The translations under genes were made by a program, and so were the position numbers. Positions 47,842 to 56,768 of a stretch of 64,000 bases of DNA are shown here, in pieces. Origin of the DNA: Mycobacterium parmense. GTDB lineage: Bacteria; Actinomycetota; Actinomycetes; Mycobacteriales; Mycobacteriaceae. Location: the NCBI RefSeq assembly GCF_010730575.1, contig NZ_AP022614.1, forward strand, positions 558,001 through 622,000, read 5' to 3'. Positions within the stretch are counted from its first letter, which is position 1. Each line of letters starts with the position of its first letter. Below the pieces are notes generated by a model that saw nothing but the letters and a program-made list of their open reading frames with translations, searched no databases and was not told the DNA's origin.

Positions 47842-49341
47842 CTATCCGGCGGGGACGCTGAGGCGGTCGCGCGCATCGCGGGCGATCGCGTGGTAGTGGT
47901 CGAAGCGGAAATCACGCATCTGGCGAAGATACTGCGTGGCCGTGCCGGGGTACATAGAGGCGTTGAACCCGTCTTTGGTGAGATACCAACTGCGGCAACC
48001 TGAGTTCCACGTCGTTCTTGTCAATCGGCGCTGAATGCTTTCGTTGTGCCTGCGCTGGACGTCCTCCCGGACGTCGAGATAGCGCAGGTCGCCGTCGAGG
48101 ATGGTGGTGATGCCGCGTACGGCGTAGTCGAGCTGGCCTTCGATGTAGACCAGCAGCGAGTTGTGGCCGGGCCCGGAGTTGGGACCGGTCATGAAGAACA
48201 GATTCGGGTAGCCGTGCGCATTGATGCTCTTGTAGGCCTGCGCCCCGGCGGCCCATTCGTCGCCCAGCGACCGCCCGCCGAGTCCGGTGACCGGGAAAGG
48301 CGGCCCGGTCAGATGGACGTCGTAGCCCGTGGCGAACACGATGCAGTCAAGGTGGTGTTCGATGCCGTCGCTGGTGCGGATGCCGACCGGGCTCAGCGAG
48401 GCGATCGGCCAGCTGATGAGCTTGCAGTTGTCGCGCTGAAGGGCGGGGTAGTAGTCGCTGGAAATCAGCATGCGCTTACAGCCCGGCGCGAAATCCGGCG
48501 TCAGCTGGCGGCGCAGCCAGGGGTCCTTGACCCGGGCGCGGATGTGGGCCGCGCCCAGCCGGGCCACCAGCGAGGTCAGCGGGGTGTTCCATACCATCGC
48601 CGTCGCGGTGGCTTCGTGGCCCCAGAACAGCGCCTGACGCGCCAACTGCTGGGTGGCAGGGACTTTGGCGAACAGCGCCTGCACCGCCGGCGGGGTCGCG
48701 AAGTCCAGGCGCGGCAGCACCCATCCGGGGGTGCGCTGGAACACCTTGACGGACGCGGCTTGCGTCACCAGTTCGGGGACGATCTGGATCGCGCTGGCAC
48801 CGGTGCCGATGACGGCAACCCGCTTGCCGGCGAAGTCGTAGTCGGTATCCCAGCGGGCGCTGTGAATCTTGTGTCCCCGGTAGCTGTCCAGACCACGCAA
48901 TTCGGGAAAGCTGGCATCCGACAGGGGGCCGGAGGCCAATACGACGGTACGAGCGCGAAAGCGCTTGCGGTTCTTGGTCGTCGCGCTCCAGATGCCGGCC
49001 TCCTCGTCGAAGCTCAGGCCGCTGACCTCGTGGCCGAACCGTATCCGGCTGCGGATGTCGAATCGGGTTGCCATCTCCTCGATGTGCCGGTAGATCTCCG
49101 CGGCGGGGGAGTAGGTCCGCGACCACCTCGGGTTCTTGACGAACGAAAACGAGTACAGCAGCGACGGCACATCACAGGTGGCGCCGGGATATCGGGTGTC
49201 GCGCCAGGTTCCGCCGACCCGGTCGGAGCGTTCGAGGATGACGACGTCCCGGACGCCCGCCTGGGCCAATCGGATCGCCGCCCCGAGTCCGGTGAAGCCC
49301 GCTCCGACGATGAGTGCGGCGTGGATGCGTTCGCGTGCCAT
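47842..49341 (-). CDS. Flavin-containing (Baeyer-Villiger-type) monooxygenase
   Basis: A 499-residue class B flavoprotein monooxygenase. It has two dinucleotide motifs (IVGAGFTGLG near residue 11 and VAVIGTGASAIQ) and the BVMO fingerprint YRGHKIHSARW (FxGxxxHxxxW with Tyr first). It resembles M. tuberculosis MymA (Rv3083). Such enzymes insert one oxygen into ketones or oxidise soft nucleophiles using NADPH. The frame runs far upstream through the neighbouring genes; the ATG at 49341 starts the conserved protein, 2 bp after the ferritin-like gene. Substrate unknown. Confidence 0.85.
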   Translation of the reverse strand: MARERIHAALIVGAGFTGLGAAIRLAQAGVRDVVILERSDRVGGTWRDTRYPGATCDVPSLLYSFSFVKNPRWSRTYSPAAEIYRHIEEMATRFDIRSRIRFGHEVSGLSFDEEAGIWSATTKNRKRFRARTVVLASGPLSDASFPELRGLDSYRGHKIHSARWDTDYDFAGKRVAVIGTGASAIQIVPELVTQAASVKVFQRTPGWVLPRLDFATPPAVQALFAKVPATQQLARQALFWGHEATATAMVWNTPLTSLVARLGAAHIRARVKDPWLRRQLTPDFAPGCKRMLISSDYYPALQRDNCKLISWPIASLSPVGIRTSDGIEHHLDCIVFATGYDVHLTGPPFPVTGLGGRSLGDEWAAGAQAYKSINAHGYPNLFFMTGPNSGPGHNSLLVYIEGQLDYAVRGITTILDGDLRYLDVREDVQRRHNESIQRRLTRTTWNSGCRSWYLTKDGFNASMYPGTATQYLRQMRDFRFDHYHAIARDARDRLSVPAG

Positions 49342-49343
49342 GG

Positions 49344-50264
49344 TCAGGCCGCCGGCTCGTGCGTGAGTTCGCGCGACCAGCTCGGCATCGGCTTGAGCAG
49401 CGGCTTGGGGTAGAAGTCCGACAGCCACACCATGGAATTGGCCAGCAACTGATAGGGGTGTCGCGGGTTGACCACCCACGCGGCGTGCCGCCTGAGGAGT
49501 TTGTAGGCGGGTACGCGCGGGGTGCGTTCGCCGCGCTCGCCGAGTTGCTTGAACCGCTTGACAGCGTTGAAGAGCCGCTCGGATTCCATGCCCATTCCGG
49601 CCATCTCGTTGCGAATGCGGTTGAGCAGCGGCATGTACATCAGGGCGCCGATGATCAGGCCCGGGGTTGCGACGGTGCCGACGAACTCGATTGCGAGCCG
49701 GCGTGCCGTGGCGTGACCGATGATCTCGAGGACCTCGAAATCGACGGCGATGTGCCGTGACTCGTCGTTGTTGATCCTTTCGAAGACCTGGTGGCAGACC
49801 GGGTCCTCCACCGTATCCAGCAGGAACTTCAGCAGCGCACCGTCGAGCGCCACCTCCAGCATCGGGATCACCGTGCCCAGCACCGACAGCGGCATGTCGT
49901 CGGAGTAGGCGTCGAGCCACTCGATCGCCAACCGGATGTTGACGTTCGGCTTGGGGACCTCGCCGTCCTCCAGCATTCCCCAGCGCTTCATCAGCGCCAG
50001 CTCCGCGTTGGCGTGGCGTTGCTCTTCGGCGTGGAAATACCGGTAGATCTCCGCGATCGTCGGGTCGGGCGCCTTCTTGGCCAGCGCCGCGAAGCCGCGG
50101 GCACCGATGTTCTCGATCCAGCACAAGTCGGCCATGAAGGCCTTCAGCTTCGGCCGGAACTCCGGCCGGATCGTGTCGGCGCCCGGGGCTTCCCAATCGA
50201 TGTCGGCGAGCGCCCACTGGCGGTCCTTGATCTTGGCGAGCATGGCTTCCATGTCGATGGCCAC
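49344..50264 (-). CDS. Ferritin-like diiron protein
   Basis: A 306-residue helical protein of the ferritin-like superfamily. Two carboxylate/histidine motifs, E80-EQR-H84 and E168-SR-H171 (in NNDESRHIAVD), can bind a diiron centre. The family includes hydroxylases and oxidases, many uncharacterised in mycobacteria. The GTG at 50264 has a GGAG six bases before it; a TTG one codon upstream is less likely. It is tightly packed between an SDR and a BVMO gene, so it may perform a second oxidation on the same substrate. Confidence 0.75.
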   Translation of the reverse strand: MAIDMEAMLAKIKDRQWALADIDWEAPGADTIRPEFRPKLKAFMADLCWIENIGARGFAALAKKAPDPTIAEIYRYFHAEEQRHANAELALMKRWGMLEDGEVPKPNVNIRLAIEWLDAYSDDMPLSVLGTVIPMLEVALDGALLKFLLDTVEDPVCHQVFERINNDESRHIAVDFEVLEIIGHATARRLAIEFVGTVATPGLIIGALMYMPLLNRIRNEMAGMGMESERLFNAVKRFKQLGERGERTPRVPAYKLLRRHAAWVVNPRHPYQLLANSMVWLSDFYPKPLLKPMPSWSRELTHEPAA

Positions 50265-50288
50265 CAAGAGCTCCTCTCGTTGCGGTGA

Positions 50289-51146
50289 TCAGGGTAGGTT
50301 GACGCGGGACAAGAGGCCGGCCCCGCGGGTGTACGCCTGCGGCGCAAGGCGTTTGATGTTCCAGCCGATCTTGGCGTCCAACTGCGGCATGCAGTACAGA
50401 TCGCCATGGTCGTGGGCGTCCAGGCAGATTCGCGCCACCTTTGCGGGCGAAAAGCCGGTCCAGCGCATGAGTTTGGTTGCGAGTTCGCCCGATTCCGCGG
50501 AGATGCGGCCGGATTCGACGATGTTGGTCTTGACGAACGTAGGACACAAAACCGTCACCGTGACGGGCGAGCCCGACAGCTCGGCCGCGAGCGTTTCCGA
50601 CAGCGACAGCACGCCTGCCTTGCTGACGTTGTAGGCGGCCATTCCCGGGGCCGCTCCGAACGCCGCCGCCGAGGCGACATTGATGATGCCCCGACGAGGG
50701 TGAGACGGCCCGGCGTCGCGCAGGATCGGGGTGAACACATGGCATCCGTGGATGGCTCCCCACAGGTTGATGCCCAGGGTCCACACCCAGTCGTCCAGAG
50801 GCACCTCACCGATGGCCGCGCCGCCGGCGCCGACGCCGGCGTTGTTGATCACCAGCGACGGTGGCCCGTGGAACCAGGACTGAGACTGTTCGGCCAGCGC
50901 CTGCACGTCGTCGATCCGCGACACGTCACAACGGACGGCGGTGGCTCTGGCTCCCTGTTGGGCGATGAGGTCGGCCGTCTTTTCCGCGGCGCCCTGGTCG
51001 ATGTCGCTGCACACCACCGCGCCGCCACGGCGGGCAAGTTCGACGGCGAAGGCGGCGCCGATACCGCTGCCGGCCCCCGTCACCACCGCCGACGCGCCGT
51101 GACTGGTTCTGGTCGTGCGCAACAGTCTGTCCAGCGGTCCCAGCAT
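50289..51146 (-). CDS. Short-chain dehydrogenase/reductase (Rv3085-like)
   Basis: A 285-residue SDR with cofactor motif VVTGAGSGIGAAFAVELARRG, the NNAGVGAGG block, a serine in INVASAAAFGAAPG and the catalytic YNVSK. NAD(P)-dependent alcohol or ketone oxidoreduction is expected. It follows the lipase gene by 2 bp and precedes the ferritin-like gene by 24 bp. Together with the BVMO and lipase this resembles the mymA operon (mymA-lipR-Rv3085), where SDR and monooxygenase lie side by side. Confidence 0.85.
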   Translation of the reverse strand: MLGPLDRLLRTTRTSHGASAVVTGAGSGIGAAFAVELARRGGAVVCSDIDQGAAEKTADLIAQQGARATAVRCDVSRIDDVQALAEQSQSWFHGPPSLVINNAGVGAGGAAIGEVPLDDWVWTLGINLWGAIHGCHVFTPILRDAGPSHPRRGIINVASAAAFGAAPGMAAYNVSKAGVLSLSETLAAELSGSPVTVTVLCPTFVKTNIVESGRISAESGELATKLMRWTGFSPAKVARICLDAHDHGDLYCMPQLDAKIGWNIKRLAPQAYTRGAGLLSRVNLP

Positions 51147-51148
51147 CG

Positions 51149-52150
51149 TCACCCCACCTCGTCGGCGAATGTGCGTGCGTCCTGCAGAGCATGCGCGATG
51201 AAGCGTGCGACGTATGCCATGGCTTTGGCGGCTTCGGGCGTCATCCGCGGCAGCGCCTGGAAGACGTGCACCTGGTGCGGCCACACCTGCAATTCGCACC
51301 TGCCGCCGGCGGCGCGGATCTCGGCGGCCAATTGCCGCGCGTCGTCCTGCAGCATCTCGGCGCCACCGGCCTGGATGAGAGTGGGCGGCAGCGGCCGGCC
51401 GGCAGCAACTTTCAGCGTCAGCCGGTGATGGGCCGGGTCGATGCCGGCGTGGTAGAGGCCGACCAGCCGAACGGCGTCGGCCGCGCGGATGGCGGGATCG
51501 CGTTGCCTCCGTTCGCGTTCGCGGCAGAGTGTGAACGTGACGTCGAACAGCGGTGAGAACAGCGCCAGGGCGGCCGGGTGCGGCGCCTCGGGCTGCAACA
51601 GCATATCCACCGCAAGGTGGCCGCCCGCCGAATCACCGGCGATGACAATCTGTTTCGGGTCCACGCCGCAGGATTGCGTCAGCCAGTCCCAGCCCGCTCG
51701 CACGTCGTCGGCCGCGGTGGGGAAGCGGTGGCGCGGGGCCAACCGGTATTCGATGCTGAACACCGGCAGACCGGTCAACGACGACAGCCAGGATGTCAAC
51801 CGTCGGTGCGTCTTCGGCGAGCACACGGCATAACCGCTGCCGTGGACGTAATAAACGGCCCCGCCCATCAGATCAGCCTGCCCCCGACTGGTCGGCGTGC
51901 GCGCGCCGCGTACCCACTCGCCTTTGACGCGCCGGCCGTCGGGCAGTGTGGTGTCGACGGGTTCGACGCGTGCTCCCGCCAGCGACGGTCCGAACGTTCC
52001 CATGATCCGGGCGATGATCTGTCGAGACATCCACAGGCCCCAGGCCCGTTCGGGCGGCAGCAGGCCGCTGATCGGGCGCAGGGTGTAGGTGCTCACCGCT
52101 GCCGCCCCCCGGGATCGCACTGAACCCCGGGCCGGAACGCCGTCCGTCAT
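51149..52150 (-). CDS. Alpha/beta hydrolase of the hormone-sensitive-lipase family (LipR-like)
   Basis: A 333-residue esterase/lipase. The nucleophile elbow is GDSAGG, the catalytic histidine is in WPHQVHVFQ and the oxyanion loop reads HGSG instead of the usual HGGG. It is promoter-proximal in a lipase-SDR-ferritin-like-BVMO-MerR operon. A BVMO would form an ester or lactone that such a hydrolase could open, which fits degradation of a cyclic or long-chain ketone; that pathway is inference. Confidence 0.83.
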   Translation of the reverse strand: MTDGVPARGSVRSRGAAAVSTYTLRPISGLLPPERAWGLWMSRQIIARIMGTFGPSLAGARVEPVDTTLPDGRRVKGEWVRGARTPTSRGQADLMGGAVYYVHGSGYAVCSPKTHRRLTSWLSSLTGLPVFSIEYRLAPRHRFPTAADDVRAGWDWLTQSCGVDPKQIVIAGDSAGGHLAVDMLLQPEAPHPAALALFSPLFDVTFTLCRERERRQRDPAIRAADAVRLVGLYHAGIDPAHHRLTLKVAAGRPLPPTLIQAGGAEMLQDDARQLAAEIRAAGGRCELQVWPHQVHVFQALPRMTPEAAKAMAYVARFIAHALQDARTFADEVG

Positions 52151-52238
52151 GGGACGGAGTCAACCGCAAATGGTGACATTAGTCAATGGCAACGTTGGCG
52201 ACCGGCCGCGGGTGGGCAAATGCATTGATGATTGGTGC

Positions 52239-52994
52239 TCATTCGATCAGGTCGTGGGCGGGCGGCCGCAAGCCGCCGTCGGTAAAGGCGGGAAGCGCGT
52301 CGGTGAAGACGGGCATCAGGTCCGTCGCACTGCCGTCCCAGGGCAGCGCCAGCAGTTGCGCGACGCTGCGCCGCCCACCGAAGGCACGCAGCGCCTCGAA
52401 GTCCGAAATGCTGAGTGCGACGTGACCGCGCGCGGTGTGCTGGTCGCCCAGTTGTACGAATCCCAGTATCGGAGTGCGTAATCGAAGCGCCGGCAGCTCC
52501 GCGTGCCGGATGAACTGGTCGCCCATTGTGGTCACGAAGCCCAAGGCCGCCTTGACCGCGCGATCCCCGACGCGGGAACCCGGCTCACCCAACGCGCCGC
52601 GAATGTCGTGCTCATGGGTCAGGGTGTCGAAAACGAGCTGGCATACCCCCGCATCAGAGGCAACAGCGAGGTTCGCCGACACCGAGTCAAGCGACCGCTT
52701 CCAGAGGTCGAGCAGGTCATCGATGCGGTGTCGGCCCAGTCGTGCAACCTGCGCGTCCGCCCAGGGGCCGGTGCCCTTCTTTGCCAAATTTCGCGCAACG
52801 ATGTCCTGGGCGACGCCGGCCAGGTGCGCAACCACCTGCCGGATGGTCCAGCCGGGACACGCCGGGACGGCCAACTCCGCGATGCCGTCGCGCCCGCGCA
52901 CCAACGCCTCGACGCGTTCGCAGACCAGCCGGTACGCCGCCCCCGCCTCACCGTGCGGCACCAGTTGAGGCACTTGGCCGTTACCCACACTCAC
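52239..52994 (-). CDS. Maleylpyruvate isomerase family, mycothiol-dependent (DinB-like) protein
   Basis: A 251-residue protein of the mycothiol maleylpyruvate isomerase/DinB-like four-helix fold. It has PACPGWTIRQVVAHLAGVAQD in the N-terminal helix region and DTLTHEHDIRGALGEPG in the third, which supply metal-ligand histidines (H58-like and HEHD). Family members transfer or isomerise substrates with mycothiol. It lies 88 bp upstream of the lipase gene on the same strand and might share its operon. Substrate unknown. Confidence 0.78.
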   Translation of the reverse strand: MSVGNGQVPQLVPHGEAGAAYRLVCERVEALVRGRDGIAELAVPACPGWTIRQVVAHLAGVAQDIVARNLAKKGTGPWADAQVARLGRHRIDDLLDLWKRSLDSVSANLAVASDAGVCQLVFDTLTHEHDIRGALGEPGSRVGDRAVKAALGFVTTMGDQFIRHAELPALRLRTPILGFVQLGDQHTARGHVALSISDFEALRAFGGRRSVAQLLALPWDGSATDLMPVFTDALPAFTDGGLRPPAHDLIE

Positions 52995-53125
52995 GGGTCC
53001 ACCCTTCCGCCACCGTCAGAACGCGACTGCCGGTAGACGCTACACGCATTTTAAGAAAAATAAGGGGAGTATGTGGAAAGCGTAAGGAACGGGCGTCCCG
53101 TGGATCGGTTCCATCCCCCGGGGAA

Positions 53126-53400
53126 GTGGCCCGGATCTTCATCACCGGGTCGACCGCTGGTCTGAGGTTGATGGCAGCCAAACTCCTATCGGAGGGTCGG
53201 ACCGGGTTGGGGGCCAACCAAATTGGGTGGCAACGCCGCGACCGACGACCTCGAATCCGGGCCGGTGACCCAAGCGTGGCTGGCGGTCAGTTCCGCCCCG
53301 GAGGCAACGGTGACCGGACGGTATTTCGACCACCAGAAGCCTGCGGCAGTTCATCCTGATGCGCGTTCGGTCGAGACGCTCGACCCTCGGCAGATGAGCC
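53126..53400 (+). pseudogene. SDR oxidoreductase remnant with internal deletion
   Basis: Two pieces of one SDR gene are recognisable. The 5' piece, from GTG 53126, reads VARIFITGSTAGLRLMAAKL, the cofactor-binding start of an SDR. About 30 bp on, a different frame (53223 onward) reads GGNAATDDLESGPVTQAWLA, then TGRYFDHQKP, which is the C-terminal end of the same SDR subfamily. Roughly 150 codons of the middle are missing and the frame is shifted, so no functional protein is made. The stretch after about 53360 degenerates. The gap between the two neighbouring genes, 52995-53512, holds nothing else I recognise. Confidence 0.7.
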
Positions 53401-53512
53401 CCTCCATAGGGCATCTGGCAGGCGGTGGCGCGGGGTCCAATCGTCGACCCTGGTGGGGCGGCGTCACCGAAACCCGTTCTGCGTCAGCTCGATTAGGTTT
53501 GGTACGGGGCAG

Positions 53513-54769
53513 CTAGCAAGCCTGCTGGTGTGGTGGTGGCGATTGGGGTTGGAAGGGTTGGTACCACCACCATTGGGCGCGTTCGCCGGTGGGTCCGGGG
53601 TAGGGCCCGACGGCGGGTGGTGGTGTCGTGGGTGGGCGTGCCAGTGATCCGGGCTGCAGGGGTCGGCCGGTGTTGTCGGTCACGCACAAAGCGTCGGCGG
53701 GTCCGGTGAGGGTGATGTCGCCGCGGTGGTGGGCGCGGTGGTGGTGGGGGCAGATCAGGACGAGGTTGGTCAGGTCGGTGGGGCCGCCGTTTTCCCAGTG
53801 TTGGAGGTGGTGGGCGTGTAGGCCGCGGGTGGCCCCGCAGCCGGGGACGGCGCAGTGGGGGTGGCGGTGTTGCAGGGCGCGGCGTAGTCGCCGGTTGATG
53901 GTGCGGCTGGTGCGTGCGGCGCCGATGGGCTGGCCGTCGCGGTGATACCAGACTTCGTAGGTGGCATCGCAGGTCAGGTACTGGCGTTCGGCGTCGGTGA
54001 GTGCCGGCCCCAGGTGCAGGGCGGCGGCGGGCTGCTCGACGTCGAGGTGCACCACCACGGTGGTGTGCTGGCTGTGCGGGCGGCGGGTGGCTTCGGTGTC
54101 CCAGCTGGTCTCGATCAGGCGCATCAATGCCTCGACGTTGCCCGGGAACGGCGGCGCGCTGTCGGAGGGGCGGGTGGCGTCGCCGCGGTCGTGTTTCCAC
54201 TCGGCGATCAGTGCCTCGCGATGCGCGGCCAGCGCGGCGTCGAGTTTCGCGGAGTCGGGGTGCGCGAGTGTGATCCGCCAGCAGGTGTACTCCTGGCCGG
54301 CGGTGGTGGTGATCGAGGGGCCGGGTTCGGGGCGCGCCGGGGGGTCGGGGCGTGGTTCGAGGTTGACCGCGGTGCGCAGCTGGGTGACCGTGGCCACCGA
54401 CGCCAGCTGGGCGTAGTGCTCATCAGAGCCGTGGGCGGCGCGCGCGGCGATGACCCCGACCTGATCGAGTGACAGCCGGCCCTCCCGCAGGCCCTGGGCG
54501 CAGCGCGGGAACTGCTCGAGCCGGCGCGCGACGGTGGTGATCGTGTGGGCGTGGGCCGAGGACGCGCCCAGCTTCCAGGCCACCAGGGCGGCGATCGAGC
54601 GCGCGCCGGTGGCCCCGCACAGCTCGTCGCGATCCAGCTCGGCCACGATCTGCACGATGCGCCCGTCGATGGCGTTGCGCTGACCGGCCAACTCCGCCAA
54701 CTCCGCAAACAACCCATCAACCCGCTCAGCAGGACTCGGCGCCACAGCAGACGAAGTGGTCAACGACAT
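53513..54769 (-). CDS. 13E12 repeat family protein (DUF222 with HNH endonuclease domain)
   Basis: A 418-residue protein with an N-terminal DUF222 domain (about 15-270) and a C-terminal HNH nuclease motif: CAVPGC, LHAHHLQHWENGG, then NLVLICPHHHRAHH. Proteins of this 13E12 family are multicopy in mycobacteria and often lie at genomic junctions. The C-terminal tail is rich in Pro, Gly and Trp. It sits in the block that separates mbtI from mbtA, next to a decayed SDR gene, which suggests past rearrangement at this point. Target unknown. Confidence 0.88.
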   Translation of the reverse strand: MSLTTSSAVAPSPAERVDGLFAELAELAGQRNAIDGRIVQIVAELDRDELCGATGARSIAALVAWKLGASSAHAHTITTVARRLEQFPRCAQGLREGRLSLDQVGVIAARAAHGSDEHYAQLASVATVTQLRTAVNLEPRPDPPARPEPGPSITTTAGQEYTCWRITLAHPDSAKLDAALAAHREALIAEWKHDRGDATRPSDSAPPFPGNVEALMRLIETSWDTEATRRPHSQHTTVVVHLDVEQPAAALHLGPALTDAERQYLTCDATYEVWYHRDGQPIGAARTSRTINRRLRRALQHRHPHCAVPGCGATRGLHAHHLQHWENGGPTDLTNLVLICPHHHRAHHRGDITLTGPADALCVTDNTGRPLQPGSLARPPTTPPPAVGPYPGPTGERAQWWWYQPFQPQSPPPHQQAC

Positions 54770-54850
54770 ACCCCCATCATCGCAACCAGGTACGACAACT
54801 TTCGGCCGCCCGAACCGCGCCCGGGTGCGACACCGTCAAGCAGGTCGAGC

Positions 54851-55489
54851 TCAGTCTTGGGGGTCGCCGCGGCGAAGTTGGCCCTCGCGCAGCAGCGCGT
54901 TGACCGAGTCCTGCCATCGCTTCAATTGCGCCGGGGTTCCGAAGGGCTCGGGAAGGCGGCGGTCGATGTGGGGGCGCAGGACGAGGGTGCCGAGCACCAA
55001 GATCAGCGGGTGCAGCGCCGCCCACAGCAGATCGAGATCGGGGCGCGTCAGTCCGTGGTCGCTGAGATCGCCCCACCGGCCGGCCCCGAGGTCGGCCAGG
55101 GCGTCGAAGATGACCGTTCCCACCGGGCGGCCGTCGACGACCGCGTCGAGGAGGTAGTTCACCACGTCGGGCTGTTCGACGATGAGCGCGGTCACCCGCC
55201 GTCCCGTCTCGGCGACGGAGTCGGGCGACGGCGCCGGGGCGGGCTCGGCCAACCGGGCTCTGACGACGTTGAGGACATGGTCGTCGACGGCCTGGATCAG
55301 TCCCGCTTTCGTCGAGAAATGATGTTGCACCAGCCCCACGGACACCCCCGCGGCGGCCGCGATGGTGCGCAGGGAGGTGGCCGCCGTGCCCTGCTCCGCG
55401 AAGAGGCGAAGCGCGGTTGCTCGGATTCGCGTCACGCTCGGCGGTGTGCCGGGATCGGCACCGTCGGGCGCTGCTGGTACGCGCGTCAT
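54851..55489 (-). CDS. TetR family transcriptional regulator
   Basis: A 212-residue repressor with a TetR helix-turn-helix (RIRATALRLFAEQGTAATSL, then AAAAGVSVGLVQHHFSTKAGLIQAV) and a variable ligand domain. The ATG at 55489 is head-to-head with a 49-residue hypothetical gene across 72 bp. No metabolic gene is adjacent, so the controlled target is not evident. Confidence 0.85.
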   Translation of the reverse strand: MTRVPAAPDGADPGTPPSVTRIRATALRLFAEQGTAATSLRTIAAAAGVSVGLVQHHFSTKAGLIQAVDDHVLNVVRARLAEPAPAPSPDSVAETGRRVTALIVEQPDVVNYLLDAVVDGRPVGTVIFDALADLGAGRWGDLSDHGLTRPDLDLLWAALHPLILVLGTLVLRPHIDRRLPEPFGTPAQLKRWQDSVNALLREGQLRRGDPQD

Positions 55490-55561
55490 TTGCTCCCACT
55501 GTACGAAACCGTGGCCAATACCGGTGTATTGTTTGCCGCTGTGGCGTCCGGAGACGAAAGA

Positions 55562-55711
55562 GTGACGATCAAGTTCGTCCGTGACTTCCAGACGTCCGAC
55601 GGTTCGGTCACCTACACGAAGGGCTCTGAGTTCCTCGTGGATGCCGCGACCGCCGATGCGCTGATTCTGGCCGGCGTGGCGGTGACGGTTTCGGCGCGCA
55701 TGGCCGAGTGA
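55562..55711 (+). CDS. Conserved-looking 49-residue hypothetical protein
   Basis: A short ORF starting GTG at 55562 (MTIKFVRDFQTSDGSVTYTK, then a GSEFLVDAATADALILAGVA stretch). The pattern of an amphipathic beta start, a YTKG turn and a hydrophobic C-terminal helix looks like a small folded protein rather than a shadow. A GTG seven codons upstream is another possible start. I do not recognise the family. Divergent from the tetR-like gene, convergent with whiB. Confidence 0.5.
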   Translation: MTIKFVRDFQTSDGSVTYTKGSEFLVDAATADALILAGVAVTVSARMAE

Positions 55712-55734
55712 TCAGGGCCGACGAATCCCGGGCT

Positions 55735-56103
55735 CTAGCCGACCAGGCGACTCTTGCGTTCGTCGAGGAAGCGCGACCACGACACCACCTCCGGGTGCTT
55801 CTTGAGCACCGCCCGGCGCTCGCGTTCGGTCATGCCGCCCCAGACGCCGTACTCGACTCGGTTGTCCAGCGCCTCGGCGCCGCACTCCGCGACCACGGGG
55901 CAGCGACGGCAGATGGCCGCGGCCTTGCGCTGGTCGGCCCCTTGGACGAAGAGGTTGTCAGGGTCGGTGGTGCGGCACAGGGCCTCAGCCGCCCAACTGT
56001 TGTGTTCCGGTGCCGGGGCGCTGCGCAAGACATGCCGCGGTCCTGATTGCTGGTCCCGACCGACGGTCGGCCTGTGTCCGGACAAAGAACTGATGCCTTC
56101 CAC
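55735..56103 (-). CDS. WhiB4-like iron-sulfur regulator
   Basis: A 122-residue WhiB protein: cysteines C43, C65, C68 and C74 (CRRC core) ligate a [4Fe-4S] cluster, followed by GVWGG and the basic ERERR DNA-contact stretch. The C-terminal block KKHPEVVSWSRFL and the CRTTDPDNLFV loop match my memory of WhiB4 (Rv3681c), an oxygen/NO-responsive redox regulator. The start at 56103 is a GTG and may be too far upstream. Whether this is the orthologue or an extra paralogue cannot be told from position, since WhiB4 lies elsewhere in M. tuberculosis. Confidence 0.82.
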   Translation of the reverse strand: MEGISSLSGHRPTVGRDQQSGPRHVLRSAPAPEHNSWAAEALCRTTDPDNLFVQGADQRKAAAICRRCPVVAECGAEALDNRVEYGVWGGMTERERRAVLKKHPEVVSWSRFLDERKSRLVG

Positions 56104-56209
56104 TGGTGGCCGCGCGCCGCGGGAGCAGGCGCTGCAGCGAATTACCCTTTTTCCGCTGTGCGCAAACCATCGGTCGACGGACCGGCTCTACGCGGCCGGC
56201 GGCCGGCGG

Positions 56210-56644
56210 TCAGGCGACGGCGGGCTCGGTGTCCAGAGCTGAGTCGACGGTCGGATAGACCGGCAGCATGTCGGCGAACCCGCAGGCCTTGACGATCCGC
56301 GTCACCATCCCCCGCTGACTCACCAGGCGCATGTCGATGCCGCGCCGACGGCACCGTTCCGACTCCTCGGTCAGCGCCTGAAATGCGCAGCAACTCACGA
56401 AATCCAGGCCGGTGAGGTCGACGACGACTGTTCCGGGGGCGGAGGTGACGGAGGCGGCCTCCTGGATCAGCTGCCGCCAGGTCGACTCGTTGCACGCGTC
56501 GGCCTCACCGCCCGCGCTGACGATCACTGCGAGGCCACTTCGATGGACGACCGCCCGCAAGTTGCTTCGCAGGCCGCCGAGTTCGGAGATCAGTCGCGGG
56601 GTCAACATCACATGGGTGCGCATCGGCCCGGCGACTGTGTTCAC
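56210..56644 (-). CDS. STAS-domain anti-anti-sigma factor, RsfA-like
   Basis: A 144-residue STAS protein that would bind an anti-sigma kinase. The usual phosphoacceptor block is altered: DFVSCCAF has cysteine (C85) where SpoIIAA-type proteins have serine, and a second cysteine (C121 in VKACGF) lies 36 residues on. M. tuberculosis RsfA has been reported to be controlled by a disulfide between two cysteines with the same spacing (C73/C109, from memory), so redox rather than phosphorylation is the likely switch. The GTG at 56644 has GAGGAG four bases before it and was preferred to 56674. Divergent from an rsbW-like gene. Confidence 0.82.
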   Translation of the reverse strand: MNTVAGPMRTHVMLTPRLISELGGLRSNLRAVVHRSGLAVIVSAGGEADACNESTWRQLIQEAASVTSAPGTVVVDLTGLDFVSCCAFQALTEESERCRRRGIDMRLVSQRGMVTRIVKACGFADMLPVYPTVDSALDTEPAVA

Positions 56645-56768
56645 GGTGCTCCTCAACGATGCTGACTGGCGCATGGGTGCTGTGTATGTTGACCGACCGG
56701 CGCGGGCCTAAACGGCGCGAGCGGAACGTTCTGCCGGTGCGGTCCGGCGGCGGCCGAACCCGGCGCGT

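Noticed and set aside
53223-53516. A complete 97-codon gene
   Set aside because: Its start is a TTG and its first half is the C-terminus of an SDR whose N-terminal piece lies just upstream in another frame; better explained as a pseudogene.
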